This document shows, piece by piece, positions 12,389 through 21,005 of a stretch of 64,000 nucleotides of DNA (position 1 is the stretch's first letter; the number at the start of each line of letters is the position of its first letter). The notes beneath the pieces are model-generated. The model was given only the letters and a program-made list of their open reading frames with translations. It made no database searches and had not been told where the DNA came from. The translations under genes and the position numbers were made by a program. Source of the stretch: a virus; IMG/VR virus record IMGVR_UViG_3300001796_000003, positions 1 to 64,000 of that record; one strand, given 5' to 3'.

Positions 12389-12946
12389 ATGGCAGGCAAG
12401 ATCCCTTCTTTCGTAACGGGTGCTACAGCAAAAATTAAGGCGGGCGGCAGAACGTTCGCGTATGCGCAGGATGTTTCGTATCGTGTTGCAGTCGACACTA
12501 TCCCAGTTGAGACGATGGGGCGATATGAGGCTGTCACCAATGAACCGGTAAACTACTCTGTTGCCGGCGAATTGTCGATCGTTCGCTATACCAGAGTAGC
12601 ACAACAGAATGGTTTGCAGGGCGCTAGCTCGGGCGGTAACGGCCTTGGCAATGTTACTTGGGCTGGTCAGTCAGGTCCTGGTGCTATTGGTTCGGCACAC
12701 TTCGATCCTAGCAACCTCATTGTATCTCAGACTTGGGATCTTGAGGTCTTCCAGAAGATCAACGCGGGTTATAACGCGGGTCCGGATGACGTCTCACTGA
12801 TGAAGATCACTGATTGTCGCTTCAACAACAAGTCAGCAGGTCTTAACAAGCGCGGTATTCTCGTAGAGCGTATGTCTTTCGTTGGTATCCTCGCAAGCGA
12901 CGATAGCTTCACGGCCGGTAACTCAGGTAACAACGACCTAGAGTAA
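12389..12946 (+). CDS. Tail tube protein (185 residues)
   Basis: Inner tail tube subunit, by position after the sheath and by the size and beta-rich layout typical of tube proteins. Starts at ATG 12389 with AGGAG upstream. The first half (FVTGATAKIKAGGRTFAYAQ, then a strand with ETMGRYEAV and VAGELSIVRY) is clearly repeated in the next two genes, making three paralogues. The C-terminal part has ITDCRFNNKSAGLNKRG and ERMSFVGI, also echoed in the second copy. It is followed by a strong terminator, so this copy is expressed separately and is probably the main tube protein. Confidence 0.85.
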   Translation: MAGKIPSFVTGATAKIKAGGRTFAYAQDVSYRVAVDTIPVETMGRYEAVTNEPVNYSVAGELSIVRYTRVAQQNGLQGASSGGNGLGNVTWAGQSGPGAIGSAHFDPSNLIVSQTWDLEVFQKINAGYNAGPDDVSLMKITDCRFNNKSAGLNKRGILVERMSFVGILASDDSFTAGNSGNNDLE

Positions 12947-12969
12947 AATGTAGTTGTTCGAGATGGAAA

Positions 12970-12999
12970 GGGGAGCTAGCAATAGCTCCCCTTTTTCTT
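12970..12999 (+). terminator. Intrinsic terminator of the tube gene
   Basis: GGGGAGCTA/TAGCTCCCC (9 bp) with a GCAA tetraloop, then TTTTTCTTT. A very strong intrinsic terminator. Confidence 0.93.
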
Positions 13000-13014
13000 T
13001 AAGTGATTGCGGCC

Positions 13015-13020
13015 TATAAT
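13015..13020 (+). promoter_or_regulatory. Leaderless-type -10 box (TATAAT-N6-ATG)
   Basis: TATAAT, AGTGTT, ATG 13027. The expected -35 position is the T-run of the preceding terminator, so no standard -35 is present. Confidence 0.65.
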
Positions 13021-13026
13021 AGTGTT

Positions 13027-13707
13027 ATGGCCGGAATTAAACCCACTTTTGTTACTGGAGCTAATGCCAAAATTCGTCTGAATGGCAAAACGCTCGCTTT
13101 TTGTCAGGATTTTAGTTGTTCAATTCAAGTTGTGACTCGAGTTCCGAAGGTGTTAGGCAAGTATGAAGGCGATTCGATTGAGCCTATGGCATATGCTGTT
13201 TCTGGCTCTTTCACGGTAATTCGATATGCTAAGGGCATCAGAAAAGCTCTTGGCGATGGTGCATATCCTCAAGGTCTGGCAGAGAACGACGCCGGCAACG
13301 GCGTCGGCAATTGGGGCACTCAGTGGGGTGGATCTTTCGGCGACTTCTTGTCGCGCAATGGTATTGGCAATGACGGTCGCGCGCACGAGGCATTAGACCC
13401 AAGTAAGTTTGGAACCGGAACCACATTCGACATTCAGGTTTATCAGAAGGTTCCTAAGAGCGCAGGAACACCACAAGGTAGTGTTCTTCGCGATATTACA
13501 GATGCACTAACCGGCGATAATCCTTTTGCCAATACTCCTGGCGATACCACTGCAGTAGACTATTTGGGTGTTTTGAACATCAAGAAAGCTCGCATTACAC
13601 AAGCAGATTTTAGTCTCAGCAAGCGCGGCGCAGCTATTGAGCGATTTTCCTTTGTTGCATTGTATGTTGATGGTGATGGATTCGTTGCCAATGCGAGTGG
13701 AACCTAA
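13027..13707 (+). CDS. Second tail tube-like protein (226 residues)
   Basis: Paralogue of the tube protein: FVTGANAKIRLNGKTLAFCQD and GKYEGDSIEPMAYAVSGSF align with the first copy, and LSKRGAAIERFSFVALYV matches its C-terminus. It carries an extra glycine/aspartate-rich insertion (about residues 85-125). The start is ATG 13027, next to a -10 box; an in-frame TTG at 13003 lies inside the terminator region. Its stop overlaps the next ATG by one base (TAATG). It could be a tail-tip or tail-end tube variant such as an initiator ring. Confidence 0.8.
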   Translation: MAGIKPTFVTGANAKIRLNGKTLAFCQDFSCSIQVVTRVPKVLGKYEGDSIEPMAYAVSGSFTVIRYAKGIRKALGDGAYPQGLAENDAGNGVGNWGTQWGGSFGDFLSRNGIGNDGRAHEALDPSKFGTGTTFDIQVYQKVPKSAGTPQGSVLRDITDALTGDNPFANTPGDTTAVDYLGVLNIKKARITQADFSLSKRGAAIERFSFVALYVDGDGFVANASGT

Positions 13708-14321
13708 TGCCAGCCGGATTTAACAACATACCAAACACTGATACACAGGTTGTCGAGAACTTACTAAGCGGCAATCTTGGCGGTATTTTCTCTACACGGG
13801 CTAGCGCTAAATATGTGAGCGGTGCGCGGTGTATTCTGCGCATCAACAGTAGACCAGTTGGTTTCGCATTTGGGGTCTCTTGGCGGATAGATACTGAATA
13901 CACGGAAATTGAAACAATCGACAATATTGAGCCCGAAGAACTAGCTCCTAAGAAAATTAAAGTATCTGGCTCTATTTCAGCCTTACATATTCCGGGTAGA
14001 GGTCCAGGTGCTCAACTCTGGCAAGGTGACTCCCTAAGCTTTCTATTTCACCAGTACATTACAATCGAAGTTCGAGATTCAGTTACTAATCAACTACTTT
14101 TCTTTGCTCCTAGAGCTGCCGTCATAAGTCGTCAGGAAGAGATTCGGGCCGATGACATGGCAAATATCTCCCTGAATTTCGTCGCGATCGGATTCAAAGA
14201 TGAGAAGCAGCCTGGTATCCCTACTGGCGCAGACACACTAAATAAACAGTCTCCTCATGGTGATATTCAGTCGGAAGCAACGAGCGCACACGATCCTAGT
14301 TCTAGTCGGATACCTGGCTAA
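13707..14321 (+). CDS. Third tail tube-like protein (204 residues)
   Basis: Third, more diverged copy of the tube fold. YVSGARCILRINSRPVGFAF matches FVTGA-x-AKI...G-x-T-x-AF of the other two, and KVSGSISALHIPG matches their VSG/VAG strand. The later part (FLFHQYITIEVRD, then DDMANISLNFVAIGFKDE) is a typical strand-rich C-terminus, followed by a polar tail. Translation is coupled to the second copy (TAATG). It probably forms one specialised ring of the tail tube or tail terminus. Confidence 0.75.
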   Translation: MPAGFNNIPNTDTQVVENLLSGNLGGIFSTRASAKYVSGARCILRINSRPVGFAFGVSWRIDTEYTEIETIDNIEPEELAPKKIKVSGSISALHIPGRGPGAQLWQGDSLSFLFHQYITIEVRDSVTNQLLFFAPRAAVISRQEEIRADDMANISLNFVAIGFKDEKQPGIPTGADTLNKQSPHGDIQSEATSAHDPSSSRIPG

Positions 14322-14337
14322 ATAACTATTTCATAAG

Positions 14338-14343
14338 TATAAT
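14338..14343 (+). promoter_or_regulatory. -10 box (TATAAT)
   Basis: GTATAAT 26 bases before ATG 14370, which has a GGAG ribosome site. It serves the chaperone/tape-measure unit. Confidence 0.5.
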
Positions 14344-14369
14344 GCCGTTAGCACACTTTCGGAGAACAT

Positions 14370-14765
14370 ATGGATCTACCTATCACCCAATCAGTTTTTG
14401 ATTTTGAAATTACTAGCGAATTAGGAAAGAAGTACGACGGCCAGTTTGCAGTTCACTGTGTACTAAGCATGCGCCAGAAGCACGCCTTAGAACTTGAAAA
14501 GACTCGTCTGTTGGGCAATTTCGCCAGCCCCACTGATGAATTGGCTGGCATCGCTGTCATCCTTTCTAATCTCCGCGCTCGCATCATCACTGGTCCATCA
14601 TGGTGGGAACAGAGTGACGGTGGGTACAATATTGCTGACATTGATGTACTTACGGCGCTCTATAATAGAGTGATTCAGGCAGAGACCGAATGGCGAAACA
14701 AGCTCAAAGAGAAGACCAAGAAGGCTCAGGAAGCAGTGGCGAACCCGGCCTCATCGAATCCGTAA
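14370..14765 (+). CDS. Tail assembly chaperone, first frame (131 residues)
   Basis: In many tailed phages two overlapping frames lie directly before the tape-measure gene and encode assembly chaperones (gpG and gpGT type). This gene fits by position and size: a beta-rich N-terminus (FDFEITSELGKKYDG), a helical middle, and a lysine-rich end. The next open frame overlaps its last 76 bases in the -1 register. No classic X-XXY-YYZ slippery heptamer is obvious in the overlap, so whether a fused product is made by frameshifting is open. Confidence 0.7.
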   Translation: MDLPITQSVFDFEITSELGKKYDGQFAVHCVLSMRQKHALELEKTRLLGNFASPTDELAGIAVILSNLRARIITGPSWWEQSDGGYNIADIDVLTALYNRVIQAETEWRNKLKEKTKKAQEAVANPASSNP

Positions 14766-15190
14766 GGTTAATAGCAGCTTACAACGCTAGAGCTCCTCTC
14801 ACGTCTGAGTACCAGATGACTCTTTTTCTAAAGAGTTGGTGGTCTACTCATTACAACCGTCCGTTGAAAGACCCACTCCTCGAGAGCTACACTTTCGAGG
14901 AGTTGTTGTATGAATTCTTCGATAAGAGTGAGCGACAAAAGGCTTCTGAAGAAAACGTTGTCAAAGAAACTGATAAAATGGAAGAAGCCAAGGAAAAAGA
15001 GGTACTTGACTGGGCTGAAGAGGAAGAGAAAAAGGAACTGGAAGAATTGAAGCGTGCTGCCGAGAAGATCAAAGATCCCGCGAAAGACCCGCAGAACATA
15101 CAGTGGATGAATGATCAGATGGAGAAATACAAGGAAGCATACGGAGAGTCTTTTGGTGAAGATATTGAAGAATCATTTGATGGGGAATAA
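14690..15190 (+). CDS. Tail assembly chaperone, second frame (166 residues)
   Basis: Overlaps the first chaperone frame in the -1 register. The ATG at 14690 has only a weak upstream GAGA, so it is either reached by reinitiation or made as a frameshift extension of the upstream protein. The product has a folded section (LIAAYNARAPLTSEYQMTLF, LLYEFFD), then a very acidic, lysine-containing coiled coil (about residues 85-165). It ends two bases before the tape-measure start, as expected for a G/T pair. Confidence 0.65.
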   Translation: MAKQAQREDQEGSGSSGEPGLIESVRLIAAYNARAPLTSEYQMTLFLKSWWSTHYNRPLKDPLLESYTFEELLYEFFDKSERQKASEENVVKETDKMEEAKEKEVLDWAEEEEKKELEELKRAAEKIKDPAKDPQNIQWMNDQMEKYKEAYGESFGEDIEESFDGE

Positions 15191-15192
15191 AC

Positions 15193-18100
15193 ATGTCGTC
15201 AGTTAACAATTCAGGTAAAGGTCCAGTTAATTCCTTAGCAAATGATGACCACTTCGAGCTAGGTGAATTAGGTCGCATTCGAGATCAGTTTCATACGGTG
15301 CCCGCCACAATTCGTGCACTAACGGAACGCGGGAAAAGAGCGATAAATGAGAGTCTCAAAGCCGCTGAAGACGTGACAATTGGCAACAAGAGCATGGATG
15401 AGTTTGAAAAGATCCACGCAAGAAATGAGCGCATCAGAGCGAACGTCAATTCACGTGTCTCTATCTACGAAGAGACTAAGCAAGATCGCCTCAATGATCA
15501 GGCAGTTAACTTAATTAATCGTCAGTTCTCTCCTAGCGCAATCAATTCTTACGTCCAGCGCAACGCTAACTCCTTAGAGGCCCAGGTTGCAGGTGCATCT
15601 CTTACTGGTCAAGGCTACATGGGCCTTGACGTTCAGCGTAAGCAGATTATGGGTCAGATGAACGAGCTACGAAACCACTCTATGTCAGTGGCTAGTACTT
15701 ACATTGATCAAAATCAAATCAATCCGGCAGCAGCGTCAGTACTGGAAGGCGGATCTGAGCAGATGAAGGAATTGGCCAAGCAGCTTGTTCCTATTACTGT
15801 TGCAATGCAGCAGCTTAAGCAGCAAGGTCAAGATCCTAAGTCACGTCATGAGGAGTTGGGTCGTATTGGCAATAAGGCTGCCAGCTTACTTCACAATAAC
15901 GAACTTGCAGAGCAATTTAAGTCTGGTCAGGGACTGGGACAGCATAGTTTAAGCGAATTAAAGAAGAAGGAGGCTGAGGCCGCTGAAAAGCTCATTAAGG
16001 CTCTTACTGCTCTAAACAGTGCTGCTGGCAAGACGACTGATGAACTTAACGCTCTCAATAAGGACGCCGAAGAAGCTGCGAAGAATTTCAAGGACATTGG
16101 CGACGCGAAGGAGTTTGCGGGCAAGAACAACGGCAACAAGTTCGACACCATCAAGATGATCGCAGGCACAATCATGGAAGTGCTCGACATTGGTACTAAC
16201 GCGTATCAGAACGTGGCTATCAATCAGCCGATGCAGATGGTATCCAATACCGCCGGAGCAGCTAACCTAGAAAACCAAAAGTATAACTCCTGGCATGCTG
16301 CATTAGCAGGTAACATGCACGAGCGTATGAATTTGGATTGGAGGGCTGCTCAGGGATTTGGCAACACTCTAGCCAATAATCAGAACAATGTGCACACCAT
16401 GCGCGGCATTAATTACGGGATTGGCGGTGCTCTCGGTGCAGCACAGGTTGGCGTATCCATTTATAACGGAGTTACTTCTGGCGGTGGTGCAATCAGCGGC
16501 ATTAACCCAATAGAACAGGCAGCTCAAGGTGCAAAAAGTTTTGCAAGTGGTGCTGCAGGCGGTATAGTAGAAATGGCAGCGAACCAGCGACAGACAGAAA
16601 TGGCCGCCCTGCGTATTGAAGGCCAGCGCGCATTTATGGCTGCGCAGAAAGCACTTACACAAATTTCAGGTCAGCAGCTTCAGGGGTATCGCGATTACAG
16701 CATGGGTATTAATGAGACTGCTGGCGCGTTAGGCGGTCAGAGCGGCGAGGGCTTTCTAGGAGATGTCGGCGGCTCAATGTTTTTACAGCGATTGAGTGAT
16801 GCTGGTATTGGAACTAGAGAGTTCAACTCTCTATCCTTGCGCACCGCGAATCAGGCTGGCAGTCGATTCAATACTGATCAGATTTTCCAAGCCGTGGATT
16901 TTGAAAGAAACCTAGGTATTGGTAATGCTGACATCAATATGCAGCGCATTGGGGCTCTATCTGCATCAGGTCAAGGTAATGGAGCTGCTGATCTTGGCAG
17001 GATTCTTGAGCGAGCAGTTGCAAACGGCATGAACAGCTCCAAGGCTGTAGATATGCTTGTTGAAAACACCGCAAGAATGAGTGAGCAGGCGATCGCGACG
17101 GGCGGCACTGGAGAAGGTGCTATTGATATTACTAGAGCCATTATGGCTGCTGTCAATCCTAACAACCCAAACAAGGAACTAGGTCTTAAGCTTGCACAAG
17201 CTATACAGCAATCAGCGGAAAGCGCTCGTACCAACGTAGCCACGAGCGCGCCGGGCATCATCAACGTCGACCGAAACATGAAGGCTCTTGGCGTTGATCG
17301 ACTCTCGGCAACACTGATCACCAAGATTCCTACATCTGAGTTAATGCGTTTGGGGGGAATGGATGAAGCGAGCGCTCGACTTGAACTAGAAACTCGCGGC
17401 ATTGACTCAAGCGGCATGAATTCATCTTTGTTCAAAGATGGCGCGTGGGCACAGACAATTCGCGTAAATCAGAGCACTTCTGAACTAGCTCAGCAAAGCG
17501 GTGTCGGTTATGCAACAGGTAATCCTGGGGCGTTTATGCAGGAGCTAATCAAGAACAAGGATAATGCCAAGATAAGAAATGCTCTTATCTACGGCGGCCA
17601 AGATCTCGCTTTGCTAAGCGACAGTCAGCGTTCGTTACGCCGAGGTGTGGCCGCTGGATATTCACTTAACGACAATAGCAGCTCACTTGGAATGGCTAAC
17701 GCTGCTACACTAGCTGGTGTTACAGACGAAGCGTCGGCTGTAGAAGCTCAATTAAAGCTACGTCAGAACTTAACAGATGAAAAACGTCTTGGTGGTGCAG
17801 CAGATTCAGCTAGAGCAAAAGAAGGCGCTGTTGCACTAGGCGGCAATGCAGCTTCTGCTATCTCTGCCTTGGCCGAATCCGGACGTCAGGCGTTCGAGAA
17901 GATGGGTAAAAATGCTGAGAATGTATGGGGCAAAGCCGCACAGGAAACAGCTGCAAATCTTGGCAATTCAGCAACTCTTATGGACAGTGCTTCAAGAAAG
18001 CTTGAAACAGCAGCCACAGAAATGACTAAAAACACACAACTCATGGCTGCAAGTGGTGCAAGTTTCGCTTCTGCTGTCAGTGATGCAATAGCCAAAATCA

Positions 18101-18222
18101 AAGACAAATTAGGCATGTTGGATAAGGCAGGTAAGTCCACCATGGGTCATGAAGAAATTGCAAGACGTATAAAGAACATGACGCCCAGCACATATGATGA
18201 CGTGATGACTAAGGACAAATAA
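15193..18222 (+). CDS. Tape measure protein (1009 residues)
   Basis: Sets tail length and fills the tube before DNA ejection. Evidence: the gene follows the overlapping chaperone pair, is long, and encodes an alanine/asparagine/glycine-rich, almost entirely helical protein with repeated coiled-coil stretches (for example KKKEAEAAEKLIKALTAL). A glycine/alanine-rich hydrophobic part lies near residues 410-460 (GIGGALGAAQVGVSIYNG), a possible membrane-interacting region. At about 1009 residues and roughly 1.5 angstrom per residue (general knowledge of the family) the tail would be about 150 nm. No lytic domain is visible. Confidence 0.85.
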   Translation: MSSVNNSGKGPVNSLANDDHFELGELGRIRDQFHTVPATIRALTERGKRAINESLKAAEDVTIGNKSMDEFEKIHARNERIRANVNSRVSIYEETKQDRLNDQAVNLINRQFSPSAINSYVQRNANSLEAQVAGASLTGQGYMGLDVQRKQIMGQMNELRNHSMSVASTYIDQNQINPAAASVLEGGSEQMKELAKQLVPITVAMQQLKQQGQDPKSRHEELGRIGNKAASLLHNNELAEQFKSGQGLGQHSLSELKKKEAEAAEKLIKALTALNSAAGKTTDELNALNKDAEEAAKNFKDIGDAKEFAGKNNGNKFDTIKMIAGTIMEVLDIGTNAYQNVAINQPMQMVSNTAGAANLENQKYNSWHAALAGNMHERMNLDWRAAQGFGNTLANNQNNVHTMRGINYGIGGALGAAQVGVSIYNGVTSGGGAISGINPIEQAAQGAKSFASGAAGGIVEMAANQRQTEMAALRIEGQRAFMAAQKALTQISGQQLQGYRDYSMGINETAGALGGQSGEGFLGDVGGSMFLQRLSDAGIGTREFNSLSLRTANQAGSRFNTDQIFQAVDFERNLGIGNADINMQRIGALSASGQGNGAADLGRILERAVANGMNSSKAVDMLVENTARMSEQAIATGGTGEGAIDITRAIMAAVNPNNPNKELGLKLAQAIQQSAESARTNVATSAPGIINVDRNMKALGVDRLSATLITKIPTSELMRLGGMDEASARLELETRGIDSSGMNSSLFKDGAWAQTIRVNQSTSELAQQSGVGYATGNPGAFMQELIKNKDNAKIRNALIYGGQDLALLSDSQRSLRRGVAAGYSLNDNSSSLGMANAATLAGVTDEASAVEAQLKLRQNLTDEKRLGGAADSARAKEGAVALGGNAASAISALAESGRQAFEKMGKNAENVWGKAAQETAANLGNSATLMDSASRKLETAATEMTKNTQLMAASGASFASAVSDAIAKIKDKLGMLDKAGKSTMGHEEIARRIKNMTPSTYDDVMTKDK

Positions 18223-18229
18223 GTGACCT

Positions 18230-19972
18230 ATGGCACTGATTAAGACACCACATGCGGCAGTTATTGTCTGGAACTACGAAGATCGTATTTCGGCCAAGGG
18301 TTTCTCTTCTGCTTTTGTTAAAGATACGAAGATTAACGAGATCATTATCAGCAAAATTTCGCTGATGTCAATCTCGACAACAAAAAGTAAGTCAGACCCT
18401 GTGGGTTCGTTCAACTTCATGCTAGCACCAACACGCAACTGGGTTGCAACTCTCACTCCTGGAAGCTGGTGTGCAATTCTGATGTCTAATGACCCGATTA
18501 CAAAGGAATCCATTCAAGCTGCTCAGCCCACACAGCTAAAAATGTTAGGACGAATTGATGCGGTGCGAACAAACGTATCAGTAGATGATAGTGGCGCACG
18601 TCTCACTACATATTCTGTTCAAGGCCGAGATTGGGGAGCGGTTTTTGAGAACGCTGTTTACGTAGATCCTATCGTTCAAGATCCTTCTGAATTAGGTGGA
18701 ACTCAAGCTAATGCCCTGTATCAGCAAATCGTCGCTTCAGTCTTTGATAACAATGGAGACCGCAATATTCTTTCTGTTTCCAAGAACCTCTACACCATCA
18801 TGTCGGTGTTAGGTCATCCTCTCCGACTACCTGAAACAGATCGTCTCTTCAAGGCAACGCATGAAGTGTCTTTGCCGGACGAAGTCGTTACCTTCCTATA
18901 TGGAAGTGCACTTGGCAAGAATAACTTTTCAGATTCTCAACCGATTGACTTCACTGATAAGCCGCGAGACTATGTAACCGCTGCACCTTCTACTAAGTTT
19001 ATGGACCTTTTATCACTTATCTGGGGACCCCTTAGAGAGGAAGGGGAAGATGATTACGACCACAGCAACCCTTATCAGACAGGTAGTGGGTGGCTTGATC
19101 CTGGTACATTGGTTGGACAGCATACTATTTGGGCTCTTCTTCAAGAGAACTGCAATTACGCGATGAATGAGCTGTTCACTGACATGTCTTGGAAGAACGG
19201 GGCGCCTGAATTTCGCCTATACAGCCGCATTAAGCCCTTTTCTTACACCGACGATCCCGCTTCCGAGAAAATCGATAGAGCAATGAGGTCAAAATTTCAG
19301 AACATTGCTTCACACTTACTAGATGACGAGTCAATTGTTAGTGTAAGCGCCGGTGTAAACTGGGCCGATAAGTTTAACTTTTTAGAGATTAAACCGGACC
19401 TCAATGAGCTACAAGTGTTAGGTGTTACACTGAAAGATAAGTCCCAGGCATTTCCTGGCAACAATTCTGCCTCATTAGTCTTTGATCGAGAAGGGTTTCG
19501 TCCGATGATCTTCTCAGTGAAGCAGCTACCGTTTGTGATAGACGGCCCAGGACGACTTATTGATTCGTCACTCCTACAGAAGTGGGTGCTCCTAGCTCAA
19601 GAATGGTACTTTGACTCACACAAGCTTCTAAATGGTACCTTAAATCTGCATGGAACCAAAGAGTACATTCCCGTCGGCGACAATATTATGTTTAACGCAA
19701 AGCTTATTGGGGTAACGCCTAATCAAAACAGCAGCGCAAACAATGATGAAGAGATTTTCGTACTGGCTCACGTGGAGTCAATACAACATCAATTCTCTGT
19801 GGACAATGAGGGTGCTCGCTCTTTCCAGACATCTATTAACTTCGTGAGAGGCATATTGGTCAATAAGCACAAGCAACTTATTGGTTCGGGCACTATTGAT
19901 GATCTGGCTAGCAAGCTAAGTAAGGTTAACTCCAAAAACAATGTCACTGTAGTTCCTTCTGAGGAAGAATAA
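18230..19972 (+). CDS. Baseplate hub protein (580 residues)
   Basis: Probable central hub, equivalent in position to T4 gp27 or the phage late-control D family. It follows the tape measure and precedes the OB-fold spike gene, the usual order. The N-terminal half is beta-rich with a strand pair typical of hub tube domains (VGSFNFMLAPTRNW, LGRIDAVRT, TTYSVQGRDW). The C-terminal part has WYFDSHKLLNGTLN and VGDNIMF, which look like the second hub domain. The stop overlaps the next ATG by one base (TAATG). Assigned from order and general features, not from a decisive motif. Confidence 0.7.
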   Translation: MALIKTPHAAVIVWNYEDRISAKGFSSAFVKDTKINEIIISKISLMSISTTKSKSDPVGSFNFMLAPTRNWVATLTPGSWCAILMSNDPITKESIQAAQPTQLKMLGRIDAVRTNVSVDDSGARLTTYSVQGRDWGAVFENAVYVDPIVQDPSELGGTQANALYQQIVASVFDNNGDRNILSVSKNLYTIMSVLGHPLRLPETDRLFKATHEVSLPDEVVTFLYGSALGKNNFSDSQPIDFTDKPRDYVTAAPSTKFMDLLSLIWGPLREEGEDDYDHSNPYQTGSGWLDPGTLVGQHTIWALLQENCNYAMNELFTDMSWKNGAPEFRLYSRIKPFSYTDDPASEKIDRAMRSKFQNIASHLLDDESIVSVSAGVNWADKFNFLEIKPDLNELQVLGVTLKDKSQAFPGNNSASLVFDREGFRPMIFSVKQLPFVIDGPGRLIDSSLLQKWVLLAQEWYFDSHKLLNGTLNLHGTKEYIPVGDNIMFNAKLIGVTPNQNSSANNDEEIFVLAHVESIQHQFSVDNEGARSFQTSINFVRGILVNKHKQLIGSGTIDDLASKLSKVNSKNNVTVVPSEEE

Positions 19973-20985
19973 TGAGTCATGTAATCGATACTTCCATTTG
20001 GGGCCCAAAGGGATCAGCGCTCTTGCATCAAGAGAACCGTATTTTTATAGGAATGGTTCTTGATGTTAAAAACAACAGCGACACTAACGAACTACGATAT
20101 GTAGTCGAAGTCTACCACAGGAACGACAGGATCATCCTTGCCTGTCGTTCACTACGTCAGTGGGGCGGCGTATATAACTACGAGGACTACATCTCACGTG
20201 GTTATGATTACACTCAGTCGAGCAATAACTCCAATGGGACCACGGCTCAAGCAGGTGACTTGGTCCTAGTTGCCCACATTGGAGGTAATGGGCGTGAGGG
20301 GGTTATTCTTGGTGGGATGACCCATCCTGCTAGAAAGACCTCGCTAGATGCAACTAAAGGTCCGCAGTATAAGTCTGAGTTTAACGGCATTGAGACACAC
20401 ATTAATGAGAATGGCGAGTGGACCTTAACATTCAAGGGACAACCCACTAATTTGCAGAAACTCACTGCTGCTCCTAGTGAAGTAATTCCCACACCTGAGT
20501 ACGACAAAGATATCGGGTCATCCTTCATGAAGTGGGACAAGACTGGCAGCTTTATTCTAAGCACAAATCAAGATGATGGGCAAACCCTTCTTCTTGACAA
20601 GAAGAACAAGAAGACGATCCTAACCACTCCCCTTTGTGTTATAGAGAGCGATAAGATTCGTCTTGGGGAAGAGGATGCATCTGATTGGCTCATCTTAGGA
20701 TCGACCTTTCGCGATAAACAAAAGCAAATGAACAGAAAGGTAAGCATTCAGCTCGCGCTGGCAAAGGCCATGCTTATTGTGGCCAAAACGGCGCTGAATA
20801 CTGCTGGTGCCTCTATGGCAGCTCCTATTGTTGGTGCTATAGCCGCCGGCCCGCAGATTGTTGCTGCCTCTGTGGCATTAGATCAAGCTGCTAGCGCTAT
20901 TGGTGAAGCTGGTTCAGCCGTTTCTGACTTTGAGAGTGCTGGTGCCGCTCATGACTATCTATCGGAGATCTCCAAAACCAAGTAA
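19972..20985 (+). CDS. Baseplate spike/OB-fold protein (337 residues)
   Basis: Residues about 15-115 look like the OB-fold found at the base of gp5/gpV/VgrG spikes: MVLDVKNNSDTNELRYVVEV, then AGDLVLVAHIGGNGREGVILGG. The centre contains strand-rich segments (GSFILSTNQDDGQTLLLDKKNKKTIL) that resemble the start of a beta-helix. The end (about 240-337) is alanine-rich and helical, unusual for a spike tip. A lysozyme domain is not seen. It is coupled by overlap to the hub gene. Confidence 0.7.
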   Translation: MSHVIDTSIWGPKGSALLHQENRIFIGMVLDVKNNSDTNELRYVVEVYHRNDRIILACRSLRQWGGVYNYEDYISRGYDYTQSSNNSNGTTAQAGDLVLVAHIGGNGREGVILGGMTHPARKTSLDATKGPQYKSEFNGIETHINENGEWTLTFKGQPTNLQKLTAAPSEVIPTPEYDKDIGSSFMKWDKTGSFILSTNQDDGQTLLLDKKNKKTILTTPLCVIESDKIRLGEEDASDWLILGSTFRDKQKQMNRKVSIQLALAKAMLIVAKTALNTAGASMAAPIVGAIAAGPQIVAASVALDQAASAIGEAGSAVSDFESAGAAHDYLSEISKTK

Positions 20986-20993
20986 ATGCAAGT

Positions 20994-20999
20994 TATAAT
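20994..20999 (+). promoter_or_regulatory. Leaderless-type -10 box (TATAAT-N6-ATG)
   Basis: TATAAT, TATGTC, ATG 21006. A competing ATG 5 bases earlier opens only a 32-codon frame. Confidence 0.6.
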
Positions 21000-21005
21000 T
21001 ATGTC

